A DNA stretch of 64,000 nucleotides from Pseudomonadota bacterium (GCA_021790515.1 JAJYHV010000049.1:1-64000); one strand, 5' to 3'. Shown: positions 18,916 through 29,391, counted from the stretch's first letter. A program made the numbers and translations. Notes: generated from the letters alone by a model not told the origin.

Positions 18916-19749
18916 ATGACACCGCAACAATACTGCCAGCAAAAAGCCGCCGCCAGCGGTTCCAGCTTTTACTACAGTTTCCGTTTTCTGCCTCCTGACC
19001 GCCGCGACGCCATTACCGCACTCTATGCATTTTGTCGCGAAGTGGACGATGTGGTAGACGAATGCAGCGACAGCAACCAAGCCAGACATACACTGAATTG
19101 GTGGCGTGAAGAAACCGCGCGTTTGTACGCTGGCACGCCACAACATCCGGTCACGCGAGCGCTGCAACCCGCGTTACACCTGTTTCCTATTCCGGCCGAA
19201 ACCCTGTTCGCCATCATCGATGGCATGGAAATGGACCTCACCCATGTCCGTTACGCCGATTTCGACGCCCTGACATTATATTGCCATCGCGCAGCCGGCG
19301 TGGTAGGCGAAGCATCTGCGCGCATTTTCGGCTACACCCAGCCAGACACCCTGCGCTATGCAGCCTTGCTCGGACGGGCATTCCAGCTCACCAACATCAT
19401 TCGTGACGTCGGAGAAGATGCGCGACGCAACCGTATCTACCTGCCCATGAATGAACTCGAACAATTTAACGTTTCCGCACAGGATATCTTGCAGACGCGC
19501 CACACCGAAGCATTCCAGAATTTGATGGAATTTCAGTATCAACGCGCACAAACCATTTATGACGAAGCATTCCGGATACTTCCTGCCGCTGACCGCAAGG
19601 CGCAAAAAACCGGAATCGTCATGGCTGCCATTTACCGAGATTTGCTCAATGAAATTCGTGCCGACGGATTTCAGGTACTCAGGCAGCGCACCCGCCTTAC
19701 CCCGCTACGCAAATTATGGTTGGCCTGGAAAACCTGGGTTTTCGAATGA
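18916..19749 (+). CDS. hpnD: Presqualene diphosphate synthase HpnD
   Basis: 277 residues, homologous to HpnC. It condenses two farnesyl diphosphates to presqualene diphosphate. Asp-rich motifs FCREVDDVVDE (near 35) and FQLTNIIRDVGEDARRNRIY (near 157) are intact, and SSFYYSFRFLP is the usual N-terminal block. The stop overlaps the hpnE start (ATGA). Confidence 0.93.
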   Translation: MTPQQYCQQKAAASGSSFYYSFRFLPPDRRDAITALYAFCREVDDVVDECSDSNQARHTLNWWREETARLYAGTPQHPVTRALQPALHLFPIPAETLFAIIDGMEMDLTHVRYADFDALTLYCHRAAGVVGEASARIFGYTQPDTLRYAALLGRAFQLTNIIRDVGEDARRNRIYLPMNELEQFNVSAQDILQTRHTEAFQNLMEFQYQRAQTIYDEAFRILPAADRKAQKTGIVMAAIYRDLLNEIRADGFQVLRQRTRLTPLRKLWLAWKTWVFE

Positions 19750-21014
19750 ATGCCACAAGAACTTCTGCTCCTGACATCGCCATCATCGGTGGTGGTTACG
19801 CTGGCATGGCTGCAGCAATGACGCTGGCCGAACATGGCATACGCTGCACCGTTTTTGAAGCAGGGAAAGTGTTGGGTGGGCGCGCGCGCCAAATCAACCT
19901 GCCGGAACTGACACAACCCGTGGATAACGGCCAGCACCTGCTGTTGGGTGCCTACCACACCACCTTGAAGCTCATCGATAGTTTGCATCCGGCAGGCACA
20001 GCCTATCTGCGCCTGCCGTTACAACTCCATACACACAATGGCCTGCAACTGAAGGCGACCCGCCTGCCCGCGCCACTCAATACCGCATGGGCTCTGCTGA
20101 CAGCAAAAGGCATTTCCTGGTCAGAACGCTGGCATGCTGCTCGCTTTCTACAACAATCCAATACCGCTGTGCAAGGCAGCGTCAGTGAACTGCTGGCAAG
20201 CCAACCGGCCAGCCTGCGCACAAAACTATGGGAGCCACTTTGTCTGGCGGCGCTCAACACCCCGCCAACCGAAGCATCCGCGCAGGTTTTTCTCAATGTC
20301 CTGCATGACAGCCTGTTACGGCACGGTACAGACAGCGACCTCATCTTGCCCCGCATGGATCTGAGCAGCCTGTTTCCTGCCGCGGCAGGTCGCCATATCC
20401 TCGCTCAAGGTTCGGAAGTCATCACCAGCCAACGTATCAGTGCCATCGAGCCGGACGATAAGGGCTACCGGATTCTTGATCGCCACTTTCGCGCCGTCAT
20501 TCTGGCGATGGCGCCACAACATTTGCCGGCTCTGTTACGCCCGCACCCGGCACTACATGCCTCCCTGCACGCGGCAGAATCACTTTCCTACCAGTCCATC
20601 GCCACCGTTTATCTACAATACCCCCCTCACATCCGCCTGCCGCAACCGCTGACCGGCCTGCTACATGCTCACGCGCAATGGATTTTCGACCGCAGCCACA
20701 CCCACGACCAGCGCGGGTTGATGGCCGCTGTATGCAGCGTACCGCCATTGTCCGGCAACGCACTGCAACAAGCCGTCGTCCGCGAATTGCAACAGTATCT
20801 CGACCTGCCTGCCCGACCGGAATGGGTGCGTACCATCCACGAAAAACGCGCCACGTTTTCCTGTCATGCAGCACTCACCCGTCCTGCCCAACGCACCGCA
20901 TGGACAAATTTTTATCTTGCCGGCGACATTACTCACCATCACTATCCTGCCACACTGGAAGCCGCCACCCAAAGCGGAGTACAATGCGCCACACAAATTA
21001 TCCGTAACACATAA
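19746..21014 (+). CDS. hpnE: Hydroxysqualene dehydroxylase HpnE (FAD-dependent)
   Basis: 422 residues. The Rossmann motif IAIIGGGYAGMAAAMTLAEHG with a following acidic 'VFEAG' binds FAD; GGRARQ and the C-terminal FYLAGDITHHHYPATLE complete the amine-oxidase/desaturase-type pattern. HpnE reduces hydroxysqualene to squalene in the last step of the pathway. The start at ATG 19746 overlaps hpnD by 4 nt; 10 extra codons upstream lie inside hpnD and are not conserved. Confidence 0.92.
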   Translation: MNATRTSAPDIAIIGGGYAGMAAAMTLAEHGIRCTVFEAGKVLGGRARQINLPELTQPVDNGQHLLLGAYHTTLKLIDSLHPAGTAYLRLPLQLHTHNGLQLKATRLPAPLNTAWALLTAKGISWSERWHAARFLQQSNTAVQGSVSELLASQPASLRTKLWEPLCLAALNTPPTEASAQVFLNVLHDSLLRHGTDSDLILPRMDLSSLFPAAAGRHILAQGSEVITSQRISAIEPDDKGYRILDRHFRAVILAMAPQHLPALLRPHPALHASLHAAESLSYQSIATVYLQYPPHIRLPQPLTGLLHAHAQWIFDRSHTHDQRGLMAAVCSVPPLSGNALQQAVVRELQQYLDLPARPEWVRTIHEKRATFSCHAALTRPAQRTAWTNFYLAGDITHHHYPATLEAATQSGVQCATQIIRNT

Positions 21015-21023
21015 AGGCATCTC

Positions 21024-21764
21024 ATGAAAACGTATCAAGCCCCCTTGGATTTACTGACTGACAAGGTTATTCTGATCACCGGCGCCAGCAGTGAAATCGG
21101 CCACGCCATCGCGTTGACTTATGCTGCGCACGGCGCAACCGTGATTTTACATGGCCGTAATGTCACAAAACTCGAAGCGATTTACGACGAAATCGAAGCA
21201 AAAGGCTATCCGCAACCGGCCATCATTCCATTGGATTTTGAAAAAGCAGACGATCAAGGATTTGCCGGATTGGCCGGTTCCATTGGTCTGCAACTGAAAC
21301 GGCTGGACGGTATCGTCCACAATGCAGCCACCTTGCTGACACCAATGCCGATGGAGCTCAACAACCTGGATGACTGGTTGCGGTTATTACGTGTCAATCT
21401 TGTAGCGCCCACCGTAATCACCCGCGCCTGCCTTCCCTTGCTCAAAGCAGCACCTTCAGCCTCAGTCATTTTTACCGGAGAATCGCACGGTCATACGCCT
21501 ACGGCTTTCTGGGGAGCTTATGCCGCCTCCAAAGCTGGTCTGGAAATGGTCATGCAAATCTGGACCCAAGAACTGGAAAACCTGCATCCAGACCTTCGCA
21601 TCAACACCCTGATTCCGGGGCCAGTCAACAGCAGAAGCCGACGCAAAACCCATCCCGGCGAAGACCACTCTCAACTACCGCAACCGGCAGACATCATGCC
21701 GACCTACTTATACCTCATGGGTAAAGACAGTGTTCACGTCAAAGGACAGTGCATTCTGTTGTAA
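21024..21764 (+). CDS. Short-chain dehydrogenase/reductase, YciK-like
   Basis: 246 residues. The NAD(P)-binding motif ILITGASSEIGHAIAL is near residue 18 (a Glu where most have a Gly-Ile pair), NAAT near 95, and the catalytic YAASK near 168 with Ser in FTGESHG. The C terminus resembles E. coli YciK, an oxidoreductase of unknown substrate. It follows hpnE by 9 bp, so it may be cotranscribed with the squalene genes, but a role in hopanoid synthesis is only a guess. Its last 26 nt overlap the convergent GGDEF-EAL gene. Confidence 0.8.
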   Translation: MKTYQAPLDLLTDKVILITGASSEIGHAIALTYAAHGATVILHGRNVTKLEAIYDEIEAKGYPQPAIIPLDFEKADDQGFAGLAGSIGLQLKRLDGIVHNAATLLTPMPMELNNLDDWLRLLRVNLVAPTVITRACLPLLKAAPSASVIFTGESHGHTPTAFWGAYAASKAGLEMVMQIWTQELENLHPDLRINTLIPGPVNSRSRRKTHPGEDHSQLPQPADIMPTYLYLMGKDSVHVKGQCILL

Positions 21765-24279
21765 GCGCACTCATCAACTCTTCCCTGCGCCCATCGGCAA
21801 TGAGGCGCAACAAGGTGTCATCGATGCCCTGTTGTGCCTCGGCCAGGCTCGTCCAGCCTATCCGGCTGCCTGACACACTGAACAGTTCATGCACCACTTC
21901 CGCCACGGCAGCGTGATAACGGTTATGCCAGACAAACAATTCATCCGTCTCTACAATACCCATGCGCAACATCGCATGATGAATCGGGCACATCTGCGCA
22001 TTCATCAAGGCCGTGGGATTGAAAATATGCGCATTGTGCATCAGGATTTTACCGATGGCGGAATGATTGGCGAACTGTGCGGCATACAATCCCAACATGG
22101 TGGAGGGATATTCCGGCGAAAACGGCATCGTCCGTTGCAGAAATACCCGCAACACATCCAGTGACATGGGATGAGCCACCCCGTAACCCTGAATCAGGTG
22201 CACGTCCATCACCATCATGGCATCCAGAATGGCGTCGGTTTCTACACCTTCGACCACCAACTCCATACGCAAACCCTGTGCCAATTCCTGAATGGAGCGT
22301 ACAAAATGGATGTCTTCCGGCTTGTCCTCCAGCGCACGAACAAATGTTTGATCCAATTTGATTTTATCAACCGGCAATTCCTTGATGCGTGCCAGCGACG
22401 AATATGCGATACCCACATCATCCAGTGCCAGACGCACGCCCTTCAATTTCAGACTGGACAGACAATCCATGGCCTTTTGCTGCTCATGGAAACCGCCACC
22501 TTCCAGAATTTCCAACGTAATCCGCGCAGGATCCAACGACTGCCGATCAAAAATATCCTGCAACCGTGCCACCGAATCCGGAAAAATGGAATGTGGATGC
22601 ACATTCACCGACGCCCATAAATCATGACCGCTTGCGTCCAGCGTTCGCAAATCAACAAGGGTCTGGCGCAGCATCTCGTACGTCAGCCACAATACATCGT
22701 CCGGCGACAAATCAGACATGAAATCATCCGGTGACAGGGATTGCCCGTCTGCTGTTCGCAATCGTGCCAACGCCTCAATGCCGACAATTTTTCGCTGCCG
22801 GCCATCCAGCACCGGTTGGTAATACACCTGCAGCGCGCCGCTTTCCAGCAACCGTTGCGCTTCTGTCTTGCGACGAGGCAAACTTTGCCCGTAAATTGCC
22901 CAGTAACGGGCACGCTCGTTTTTAAGCTCCTTGCTGATATACAACGCCTGATCGGCATAACGCAGCAAGGTGTCTGCATTTTGGGTCTCATGAACCGGAA
23001 ACAGCGCCACACCAGCGCTCAGACTCACCGATACCGTATCGCCATTTTGCAACGCAATCGGCGCGCTGACCGAACGCTCGATTTTGACGAATACCGATTC
23101 GGTGTCTTCTTGCCAGGTATAATCGCCCAGCAACAATACAAACTCATCCCCCCCCAGACGGGCAACAAAATCCGAGCGCCGCAAAACCTTCTGCAAACGG
23201 TCGGCCACCGTTTGCAACACAATATCCCCGGCTTCGTGTCCCCAGCGGTCATTAATGGGTTTGAAGTTGTCCATATCGAGCATCACCATGGCCAATATGC
23301 GATGTCGATGCATCGCCATACGCATGGCGTTTTCGACTTCGATATCCAGCGCACGCCGATTGGGCAAGCCTGTCAACGCATCATGCATGGCCTGATAACT
23401 GATTTGCTCATGTGCCTGATGCAAATCGGATGTATCGACAACACTCCACAACACACCTGGCTCGCCGTTCATCAATTTTGTTCTGGCGCCCAGGATTTCC
23501 GCCCACATCGCACTGCCATCCCGACAGCGAAACTGATACGCCGTTTTTACCTGCCCCGTCGCATTGAATGCCGCGAGAAAGCTGTCATGAAAATTCCGAT
23601 ATGCCGCTTCTGAATGATGTATTTCCAGCACACTCTTACCAAGCAATTCGTCCGCTTCATAGCCCAGCATGCGGCACAACGCCGGGTTGACATCGACAAT
23701 GAAACGCTGGCGGTCAACAATCAGGATACCTGCCGCATTATGCTCAAACAGCGCGTGCTGATAATCCCGGGCCCGAATCAAGTCCAGCCGGCTATCCCGA
23801 TCACGCAGGCGAACGGCGATCCAATCCAGGGCCGACAACAAATTCGCTCCCAGCATCAGCAAGGGTGGGTTCAGCATGGCATACAGATCCTGCGACACAG
23901 GTTCATCGAATCGCCATTCCAGCAACAGCCAATCATCTCCTTGCGACAAAACCTGTAACTGCAACACCATTCCGTCAGGAGAATAAAAGACCGTCACCTC
24001 TTCTGCAGCGGCGCTTGCCGCGCTCAATTCATGTATCGCTGGTGGTGATTCATCTTGTCGAGAATGGGAAACAAGTGAAAAACTCCCCGCCGTGTTGACC
24101 CGCCAAACGGACATCGTCAGAATGCTGGCATCAGGCTTCCACAACTGGTGCAACTGTTCCAACAATTGCGATTCGGTAGTGATTGAACGTAACGCGCGAT
24201 TGAAATCCGTTAAAAACACATAAAAGCAGGACATCATGCTGATGCCCCTGCGCAAATGTTTTGTGTTTAATGTATTCAT
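21739..24279 (-). CDS. PAS-GGDEF-EAL cyclic-di-GMP turnover protein
   Basis: 846 residues, no clear membrane helix. Order: N-terminal sensor-like region (1-165), PAS (about 165-285), GGDEF (300-450), EAL (465-720), and a ~120-residue C-terminal domain. The cyclase site LGGDEF is intact, with an inhibitory RxxD (RRSD) five residues before it. The EAL part keeps EALAR, VNVHPHS, DDVGIAYSSL, KLDQTF and EGVET, so both activities look possible. The C-terminal domain has His-x24-Cys-x20-His-x3-His, reminiscent of CZB zinc-binding domains. The ATG at 24279 overlaps the ppiD stop. Confidence 0.88.
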   Translation of the reverse strand: MNTLNTKHLRRGISMMSCFYVFLTDFNRALRSITTESQLLEQLHQLWKPDASILTMSVWRVNTAGSFSLVSHSRQDESPPAIHELSAASAAAEEVTVFYSPDGMVLQLQVLSQGDDWLLLEWRFDEPVSQDLYAMLNPPLLMLGANLLSALDWIAVRLRDRDSRLDLIRARDYQHALFEHNAAGILIVDRQRFIVDVNPALCRMLGYEADELLGKSVLEIHHSEAAYRNFHDSFLAAFNATGQVKTAYQFRCRDGSAMWAEILGARTKLMNGEPGVLWSVVDTSDLHQAHEQISYQAMHDALTGLPNRRALDIEVENAMRMAMHRHRILAMVMLDMDNFKPINDRWGHEAGDIVLQTVADRLQKVLRRSDFVARLGGDEFVLLLGDYTWQEDTESVFVKIERSVSAPIALQNGDTVSVSLSAGVALFPVHETQNADTLLRYADQALYISKELKNERARYWAIYGQSLPRRKTEAQRLLESGALQVYYQPVLDGRQRKIVGIEALARLRTADGQSLSPDDFMSDLSPDDVLWLTYEMLRQTLVDLRTLDASGHDLWASVNVHPHSIFPDSVARLQDIFDRQSLDPARITLEILEGGGFHEQQKAMDCLSSLKLKGVRLALDDVGIAYSSLARIKELPVDKIKLDQTFVRALEDKPEDIHFVRSIQELAQGLRMELVVEGVETDAILDAMMVMDVHLIQGYGVAHPMSLDVLRVFLQRTMPFSPEYPSTMLGLYAAQFANHSAIGKILMHNAHIFNPTALMNAQMCPIHHAMLRMGIVETDELFVWHNRYHAAVAEVVHELFSVSGSRIGWTSLAEAQQGIDDTLLRLIADGRREELMSALTTECTVL

Positions 24280-26165
24280 GAAGGCAGATGTACGACTACC
24301 TTTGCCTGCGCCACCAATCCACGCGCATAATCATCAAATGCCGCCGATGTTTGCATGTGACCCAGCTGACGTAAAAAAGCCTGAAACTTATCGGCATTCG
24401 GTGGTGAAGACGGTAGCACGCGGGTAATGCGTACGAGTTGAAAATTACCTGCTGCATCTTGTTGCCCTGCGTACATTGGCAACTTATCAGCGTCCGCAGA
24501 AAACACGGCAGTCAATAATGCAGGAGAAACAGGGCCAGGCTGCATACGCGAGACATTGATCGCCTTACTCCAGACGATGCCGGACGGTTCCCGGCCATTA
24601 CGCAGTTGCGCCAACCAATCTGCGCCCTCTTGCGCCACGGCGTCATGCGCAGCCTGCACAGTCAGCTGCGTCGTGATTTGCTTGTCTACCTCAGCCAACG
24701 TTTGCGTTCTGGCGGGCTCGGCTTCCAGCATACGGGCAGCAACCAGCACATTGGGCGACACTTCGATCGCATCCGTGTTGTGGTGGCGTTGCATGACATC
24801 ATTGGAAAAGAGCGCCTGTAACATTTTTGGTGTATTCAGCACCGCTGTCGCACTACCTTGGCGCGTCACCCAATCCGAGGTCTGCAAGCTCAGATGCAAT
24901 GCGCTCGCCACACCGGAAAGACTGTCCGGTTGCTCAAACACCTGATTGCTGAAACGTTCGGCTGCATCGGCAAACTGCTTGGCAGCACGCTCTTTCTGCA
25001 ACAGCGCAGTAATTTCATTCGTTGTCTCCGCCAGACCACGTACACCAGCCGGATGGATGTCTTCCAGCTGAATGATATGCCAGCCATAATCGGTCAGGAC
25101 AGGAGCAGAAATCTGCCCTTTCTTGAGCGAAAAAACAGTATCGGAAAATGGTTTGACCATGTCATCACGGCCAAACCAGCCCAGTTCGCCGCCTTGTGCA
25201 GCAGACCCGGCATCCGCCGAATATTGCTTGGCCAACGCGGCAAACCTTTCTGGATGTTGCTGCAGTTGATGATAAATGTCGTCGGCCTGCTGTTTGGCGG
25301 CATCGCGTTGTTGTGGCGTGCTGCCGGATTTCATGGCAATCAGGATATGCCGCGCCTCGCGTTGCTCCGGCGTACTGAACTCAGCCTGATGCTGATTGTA
25401 GTACGCAGCGACGTCAGCAGAGGAAACAGGAATATGCTGCGCCAAATCGGCCAGTGACAGCACAAGATACTGAAACTTTGCCCGCGGCGGCAAAACGAAC
25501 TGTTGCGAATGTGCCGCATAATAGGCCTGCACCTGAGCAGGGGTCACAGAAATCTTTGACTTGGCATCAGCAAGATTCAATTCGACCGTACTGATTTCGC
25601 GCTGCTGATCAAAATCCTGAATGAAATTCCGTACTGCCACATGAGAAACCTGCGGTGAATCCACGAAAGCCGCCTGTAGTGCCTGTAGCAGCAACTCTTC
25701 GCGCGCCAGCGCTTCGAATTGCGGCACGCTCATGTCTTGCTGACGCAATAACTGCTGATAACGGGTAAGGTTGAATTTACCGTTTTCCTGAAATGCCGGA
25801 ATCATGCCGATAAAATCCGCCAATTGCCGGTCAGACACCACCATGCCAACTTTGCGCGCCGCCTGCAACAACACGCGACGCCGAATCAATCCATCGAGTA
25901 CCTGATGTTTCAACAATGGGCTATCGAGCACGCTGCTATCGGCATTCGCACCCATTTGAGCGCTTATCTGCTCGCGCTGCAACTTCAGCGCATGCTCAAA
26001 CTCATTTCTGCTGATTTTTTCGCCATTGACCACGGCAACTGCTTCTGCCGTTCCCTGACGACTCAGATAAGAGTTGACACCGAACAATGCAAAAGGCACC
26101 AACACCAGCAACAAAATAATTTTGGCGAACCATCCCTGATTACGTTCACGAATCCAGTCAAGCAT
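24276..26165 (-). CDS. ppiD: Peptidyl-prolyl isomerase / periplasmic chaperone PpiD
   Basis: 629 residues. The short cytoplasmic start MLDWIRERNQGWFAK precedes a single membrane anchor (about 14-33). Then come a SurA-type N-terminal chaperone domain and a parvulin domain (about 265-365; REARHILIAMKSG, GELGWFGRDDMVKPF, TDYGWHIIQLE). PpiD sits at the Sec translocon and helps outer-membrane protein folding. The start was placed at 26165 because the membrane-anchor N terminus is conserved there; the open frame upstream is not. Confidence 0.92.
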   Translation of the reverse strand: MLDWIRERNQGWFAKIILLLVLVPFALFGVNSYLSRQGTAEAVAVVNGEKISRNEFEHALKLQREQISAQMGANADSSVLDSPLLKHQVLDGLIRRRVLLQAARKVGMVVSDRQLADFIGMIPAFQENGKFNLTRYQQLLRQQDMSVPQFEALAREELLLQALQAAFVDSPQVSHVAVRNFIQDFDQQREISTVELNLADAKSKISVTPAQVQAYYAAHSQQFVLPPRAKFQYLVLSLADLAQHIPVSSADVAAYYNQHQAEFSTPEQREARHILIAMKSGSTPQQRDAAKQQADDIYHQLQQHPERFAALAKQYSADAGSAAQGGELGWFGRDDMVKPFSDTVFSLKKGQISAPVLTDYGWHIIQLEDIHPAGVRGLAETTNEITALLQKERAAKQFADAAERFSNQVFEQPDSLSGVASALHLSLQTSDWVTRQGSATAVLNTPKMLQALFSNDVMQRHHNTDAIEVSPNVLVAARMLEAEPARTQTLAEVDKQITTQLTVQAAHDAVAQEGADWLAQLRNGREPSGIVWSKAINVSRMQPGPVSPALLTAVFSADADKLPMYAGQQDAAGNFQLVRITRVLPSSPPNADKFQAFLRQLGHMQTSAAFDDYARGLVAQAKVVVHLPS

Positions 26166-26292
26166 GCAATTTCCGTCAAGATAATTAAAATCAAAAAAGT
26201 TTGCGATTGATAGCAACACGCTGTTCAGCGGTCGCCGGTCAACCACACCCTATCAAGACGGGATTGTACCTGAAAAAAACTGACTTGTTATC

Positions 26293-26487
26293 TCAATCCG
26301 CCTCATCCAACCATGTCATTTGAATCGCTTCGAGAATCTTTTCATTCGAACGCTCCGGGTCATCCGAAAACTCCGGCAACGCCGTTACCCAAGCATGCAA
26401 ATCGGTAAAACGGACATAACGCGGGTCGGTATCAGGATGTGCATCGAGCAGCGCAATGGCAATCTCACGCGTATCGGTCCATTTCAT
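26293..26487 (-). CDS. iscX: Fe-S assembly protein IscX
   Basis: 64 residues, family length. [19 protein letters not shown], then [11 protein letters not shown] and the acidic C terminus WLDEAD are typical. IscX binds IscS and iron and tunes the rate of cluster assembly. Normally it follows fdx directly; here a MITE-like repeat separates the two by 123 bp. The ATG at 26487 is preceded by TTAGAGGAATTG, a good Shine-Dalgarno. Confidence 0.93.
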   Translation of the reverse strand: MKWTDTREIAIALLDAHPDTDPRYVRFTDLHAWVTALPEFSDDPERSNEKILEAIQMTWLDEAD

Positions 26488-26517
26488 ATCAATTCCTCTA
26501 AAAATCCAGTGTTCAAC

Positions 26518-26607
26518 TAAGGAAGCGTTAATTTGTTCCACCAAGCCACGACCATGCAGGAATTAACATGCAGGAATTACATGTGGGAATCAATCAGCGC
26601 TTCCCTA
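26518..26607. mobile_element. MITE-like element, short paired copy (~88 bp)
   Basis: Left end GGAAGCGTTAATTTGTTCC (26521-26539) and right end GGAATCAATCAGCGCTTCC (26586-26604) are imperfect inverted repeats flanked by TAA on one side and CTAA on the other, compatible with TA target sites. Inside, CATGCAGGAATTA is duplicated at a 14-bp period (26553-26565, 26567-26579). It lies 4 bp beyond the fdx stop and separates fdx from iscX. Confidence 0.7.
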
Positions 26608-26610
26608 AAA

Positions 26611-26952
26611 TCAATGACTGCCTTCCTTCACCATGTTGATGGAGTACTTTGGAATCTCGATGACCAAGTCCTGCTCGCCGACGAGAGCCTGACACGACAA
26701 ACGTGACAAAGGTGTCAAACCCCACGCTTTGTCGAGCATATCATCCTCTAATTCATCTGATGGATCGAGCGAGGCAAATCCTTCGCGTATCACCACGTGA
26801 CACGTCGTGCAGGCGCAGGACTTTTCGCAAGCGTGCTCGATTTCAATATCGTTATCCAGCAAAACATCGCAGATACTCTCCCCGGTCGGCGCATCCAGAA
26901 CAGCACCTTCCGGGCATAATCCCGCATGTGGCAATACAATTATTTTTGGCAT
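26611..26952 (-). CDS. fdx: ISC-type 2Fe-2S ferredoxin Fdx
   Basis: 113 residues. The cluster ligands appear as CEKSCACTTC near residues 42-51 (pattern C-x5-C-x2-C) and a fourth Cys in RLSCQALVG near 86. Electron donor to IscU/IscS during cluster assembly. It is 10 bp downstream of hscA, the normal place in the isc operon. Confidence 0.95.
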   Translation of the reverse strand: MPKIIVLPHAGLCPEGAVLDAPTGESICDVLLDNDIEIEHACEKSCACTTCHVVIREGFASLDPSDELEDDMLDKAWGLTPLSRLSCQALVGEQDLVIEIPKYSINMVKEGSH

Positions 26953-26962
26953 GGTTTTCCTT

Positions 26963-28834
26963 TCACGACATCAGGTCATTGACGCTTTGTCCGGCCAGCG
27001 CTTCGCGCACCCGCATATTCATGCGCCGGGCAGCAAACGTCTGCGTCACCTGATTCAGGCGCTCGGTCATTTGTTGAATCAAAGCATAATCCATACCAGG
27101 CACACATTCGGCCAACTCCCGCATCGACGCCACAATCTCGCTGAACTCATCCATATCCAACAAGCGTTCACCATCTTCGTCCAATGCACTTTGCGTGGCA
27201 TCCAGCAACCGCCCGGCTTCCACCCGCGCTTCCTGCAAGGCTCGTGCTGTCATGTCTTCTTTGGCATGATTGAAACCGTCTTGCAACATACGCGACACAT
27301 CATCATCATGCAAACCAAAACTGGGTCTGACGGTCACTGCGGCGCTAACGCCGGTCTGCAACTCTTGCGCGGACACCGACAATAACCCATCGGCATCCAC
27401 CTGCAACGCCACGCGAATCCGCGCAGCGCCTGCCACCATGGAAGGGATGCCACGCAACTCAAATCGCGCCAATGACCGACAGTCAGAAACCAATTCCCGC
27501 TCACCTTGCAACACGTGAATGCTCATTGCTGTCTGACCATCTTTGTAGGTTGTGAATTCCTGCGCCCGAGCCACAGGAATCGTCGTGTTGCGTGGAATAA
27601 TCTTTTCCACCAGGCCGCCCATGGTTTCTATCCCCAGCGACAGCGGCGTGACATCCAACAACAACCAATCATCGTCTTCGCGACGATTGCCTGCCAACAC
27701 ATTGGCCTGCATGGCGGCACCAAGCGCCACCACTTTATCCGGATCAAGATTATTCAACGGCGTCTGACCAAACAGTGTCGCCACCGCAGACTGAATGCAA
27801 GGCATCCGTGTTGCACCACCCACCATCACCACGCCTTGCACGTCTTTGGTCGACAACCCGGCGTCACGCAAAGCGCGCCGCACCGGCGACAAGGTTTTGC
27901 TGACCAATGTCGCTGTCATCTCGTTGAACTGGACCGCTGTCAATGTCAGGTCAATGGTGAATCCTGAACTCAGCACGGCCGTGATGCGGGTTTCGGGATG
28001 CTCGGTCAACGCCTCCTTGGCAAACCGCGCATGATTGAGCAACAAGCGGTTATCCTGTGCCGTCAGATCGGGGAAACGCGCTTGCTCCAGCATCCAGCAA
28101 AACAGGCGTTGATCAAAATCATCGCCGCCCAATGCCGAGTCACCGTTGGTTGCCAATACTTCGAACACCCCCTGTGATAACCGTAGAATGGAAATGTCAA
28201 ATGTGCCGCCACCCAAATCGTAAACGGCATAAATACCTTCAGCGGCGTTATCCAATCCGTAGGCAATCGCCGCCGCCGTAGGTTCATTGAGCAGGCGCAA
28301 CACTTCCAATCCGGCCAGACGGGCGGCATCTTTTGTTGCCTGCCGCTGCGCGTCGTCAAAATAGGCTGGCACCGTAATCACCGCGCCCGTCAACTCACCA
28401 CCCAACGAATGTTCTGCCCGTTCCCGCAAAGCGCGCAGAATATCCGCCGACACCTCGACCGGACTTTTGACGCCATCGGCAGTACGTAACTGCACCATGC
28501 CCGGCGCATCAACGAAGCGATAAGGAAAGCTGCCTGCATCGGCAATATCGTGCAACACCCGTCCCATGAAACGTTTGACCGATACAACGGTATTGTAAGG
28601 ATCGTGCGCCTGTACCTGCTGCGCCGCATATCCCACCACGGGTGGTTGTTCTGGCTGATAGCGCACCACGGAAGGCAACAACGCGCGACCGTTTTCGTCA
28701 TGCAACACCACCGCCACGCCATTGCGTACCGTTGCCACCAACGAATTGGTCGTTCCCAGATCAATACCCACTGCCAAACGATGTTGATGTGGAGCCGTAC
28801 TCAAACCGGGTTCAGAAATTTGCAGTAACGCCAT
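26963..28834 (-). CDS. hscA: Fe-S protein chaperone HscA (Hsp70 family)
   Basis: 623 residues. [20 protein letters not shown] followed by the ATPase motif [15 protein letters not shown] is diagnostic of HscA rather than Dna[14 protein letters not shown] (phosphate 2) and [12 protein letters not shown] (adenosine motif) are seen. With HscB it releases clusters from IscU, recognising its LPPVK motif. ATG 28834 was chosen over the GTG two codons upstream to match the family start. Confidence 0.96.
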   Translation of the reverse strand: MALLQISEPGLSTAPHQHRLAVGIDLGTTNSLVATVRNGVAVVLHDENGRALLPSVVRYQPEQPPVVGYAAQQVQAHDPYNTVVSVKRFMGRVLHDIADAGSFPYRFVDAPGMVQLRTADGVKSPVEVSADILRALRERAEHSLGGELTGAVITVPAYFDDAQRQATKDAARLAGLEVLRLLNEPTAAAIAYGLDNAAEGIYAVYDLGGGTFDISILRLSQGVFEVLATNGDSALGGDDFDQRLFCWMLEQARFPDLTAQDNRLLLNHARFAKEALTEHPETRITAVLSSGFTIDLTLTAVQFNEMTATLVSKTLSPVRRALRDAGLSTKDVQGVVMVGGATRMPCIQSAVATLFGQTPLNNLDPDKVVALGAAMQANVLAGNRREDDDWLLLDVTPLSLGIETMGGLVEKIIPRNTTIPVARAQEFTTYKDGQTAMSIHVLQGERELVSDCRSLARFELRGIPSMVAGAARIRVALQVDADGLLSVSAQELQTGVSAAVTVRPSFGLHDDDVSRMLQDGFNHAKEDMTARALQEARVEAGRLLDATQSALDEDGERLLDMDEFSEIVASMRELAECVPGMDYALIQQMTERLNQVTQTFAARRMNMRVREALAGQSVNDLMS

Positions 28835-28846
28835 ACCCACTCACCA

Positions 28847-29380
28847 TCAACGATCCAGAGCAACAAACGCCTCGTCAAGCTCGGCACGAATTTTATCGAT
28901 AAATTTCAGTTCACGTACGCGCTGGGCAGCCGATACAAAATCCTGCCGGACATCCAGCGCATTGGCCAGATCAGCCTGTAAACGCCGGGCCATGGTCTGC
29001 ATTTCGGCCTCAACACGTTGCAAAGCAACGTCATCAGCGTCTTTGCGGGCACCGGCAATGGCTTCGCGCCATTCAATCTGCTGCATCAAAAAAACCGCCG
29101 GCAACTGAGTGTTCTCCGGCGCCAACGCATCAATACCCTGCTGCTGCAACAAATACGCCGCACGCATCAAAGGTGACTTGAGCACTTGATATGCCTCGTT
29201 CACCCGCGTTGACCATTGCAAAGATGCGCGCTTATCGGCTTCGGACAAGTGCGCGAAACGATCAGGATGTACCTGCGCCTGCAACTGGCGAAACGCCACA
29301 TCCAGCGCCGCGCCATCCAGCTCGAATCGGGCAGGCAACCCAAACAGGGCAAAGTGATTGGCTTTGAAATCAGGCAACAT
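28847..29380 (-). CDS. hscB: Co-chaperone HscB (J-protein)
   Basis: About 177 residues. The J domain carries the HPD motif (QVHPDRFAHL, near residue 35), which stimulates HscA ATPase; the C-terminal helical bundle binds IscU. ATG 29380 (MLPDFKANHFALFGL) fits the family; a TTG five codons upstream would overlap iscA. It lies 12 bp before hscA. Confidence 0.94.
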   Translation of the reverse strand: MLPDFKANHFALFGLPARFELDGAALDVAFRQLQAQVHPDRFAHLSEADKRASLQWSTRVNEAYQVLKSPLMRAAYLLQQQGIDALAPENTQLPAVFLMQQIEWREAIAGARKDADDVALQRVEAEMQTMARRLQADLANALDVRQDFVSAAQRVRELKFIDKIRAELDEAFVALDR

Positions 29381-29391
29381 CGCAAGCGGTA

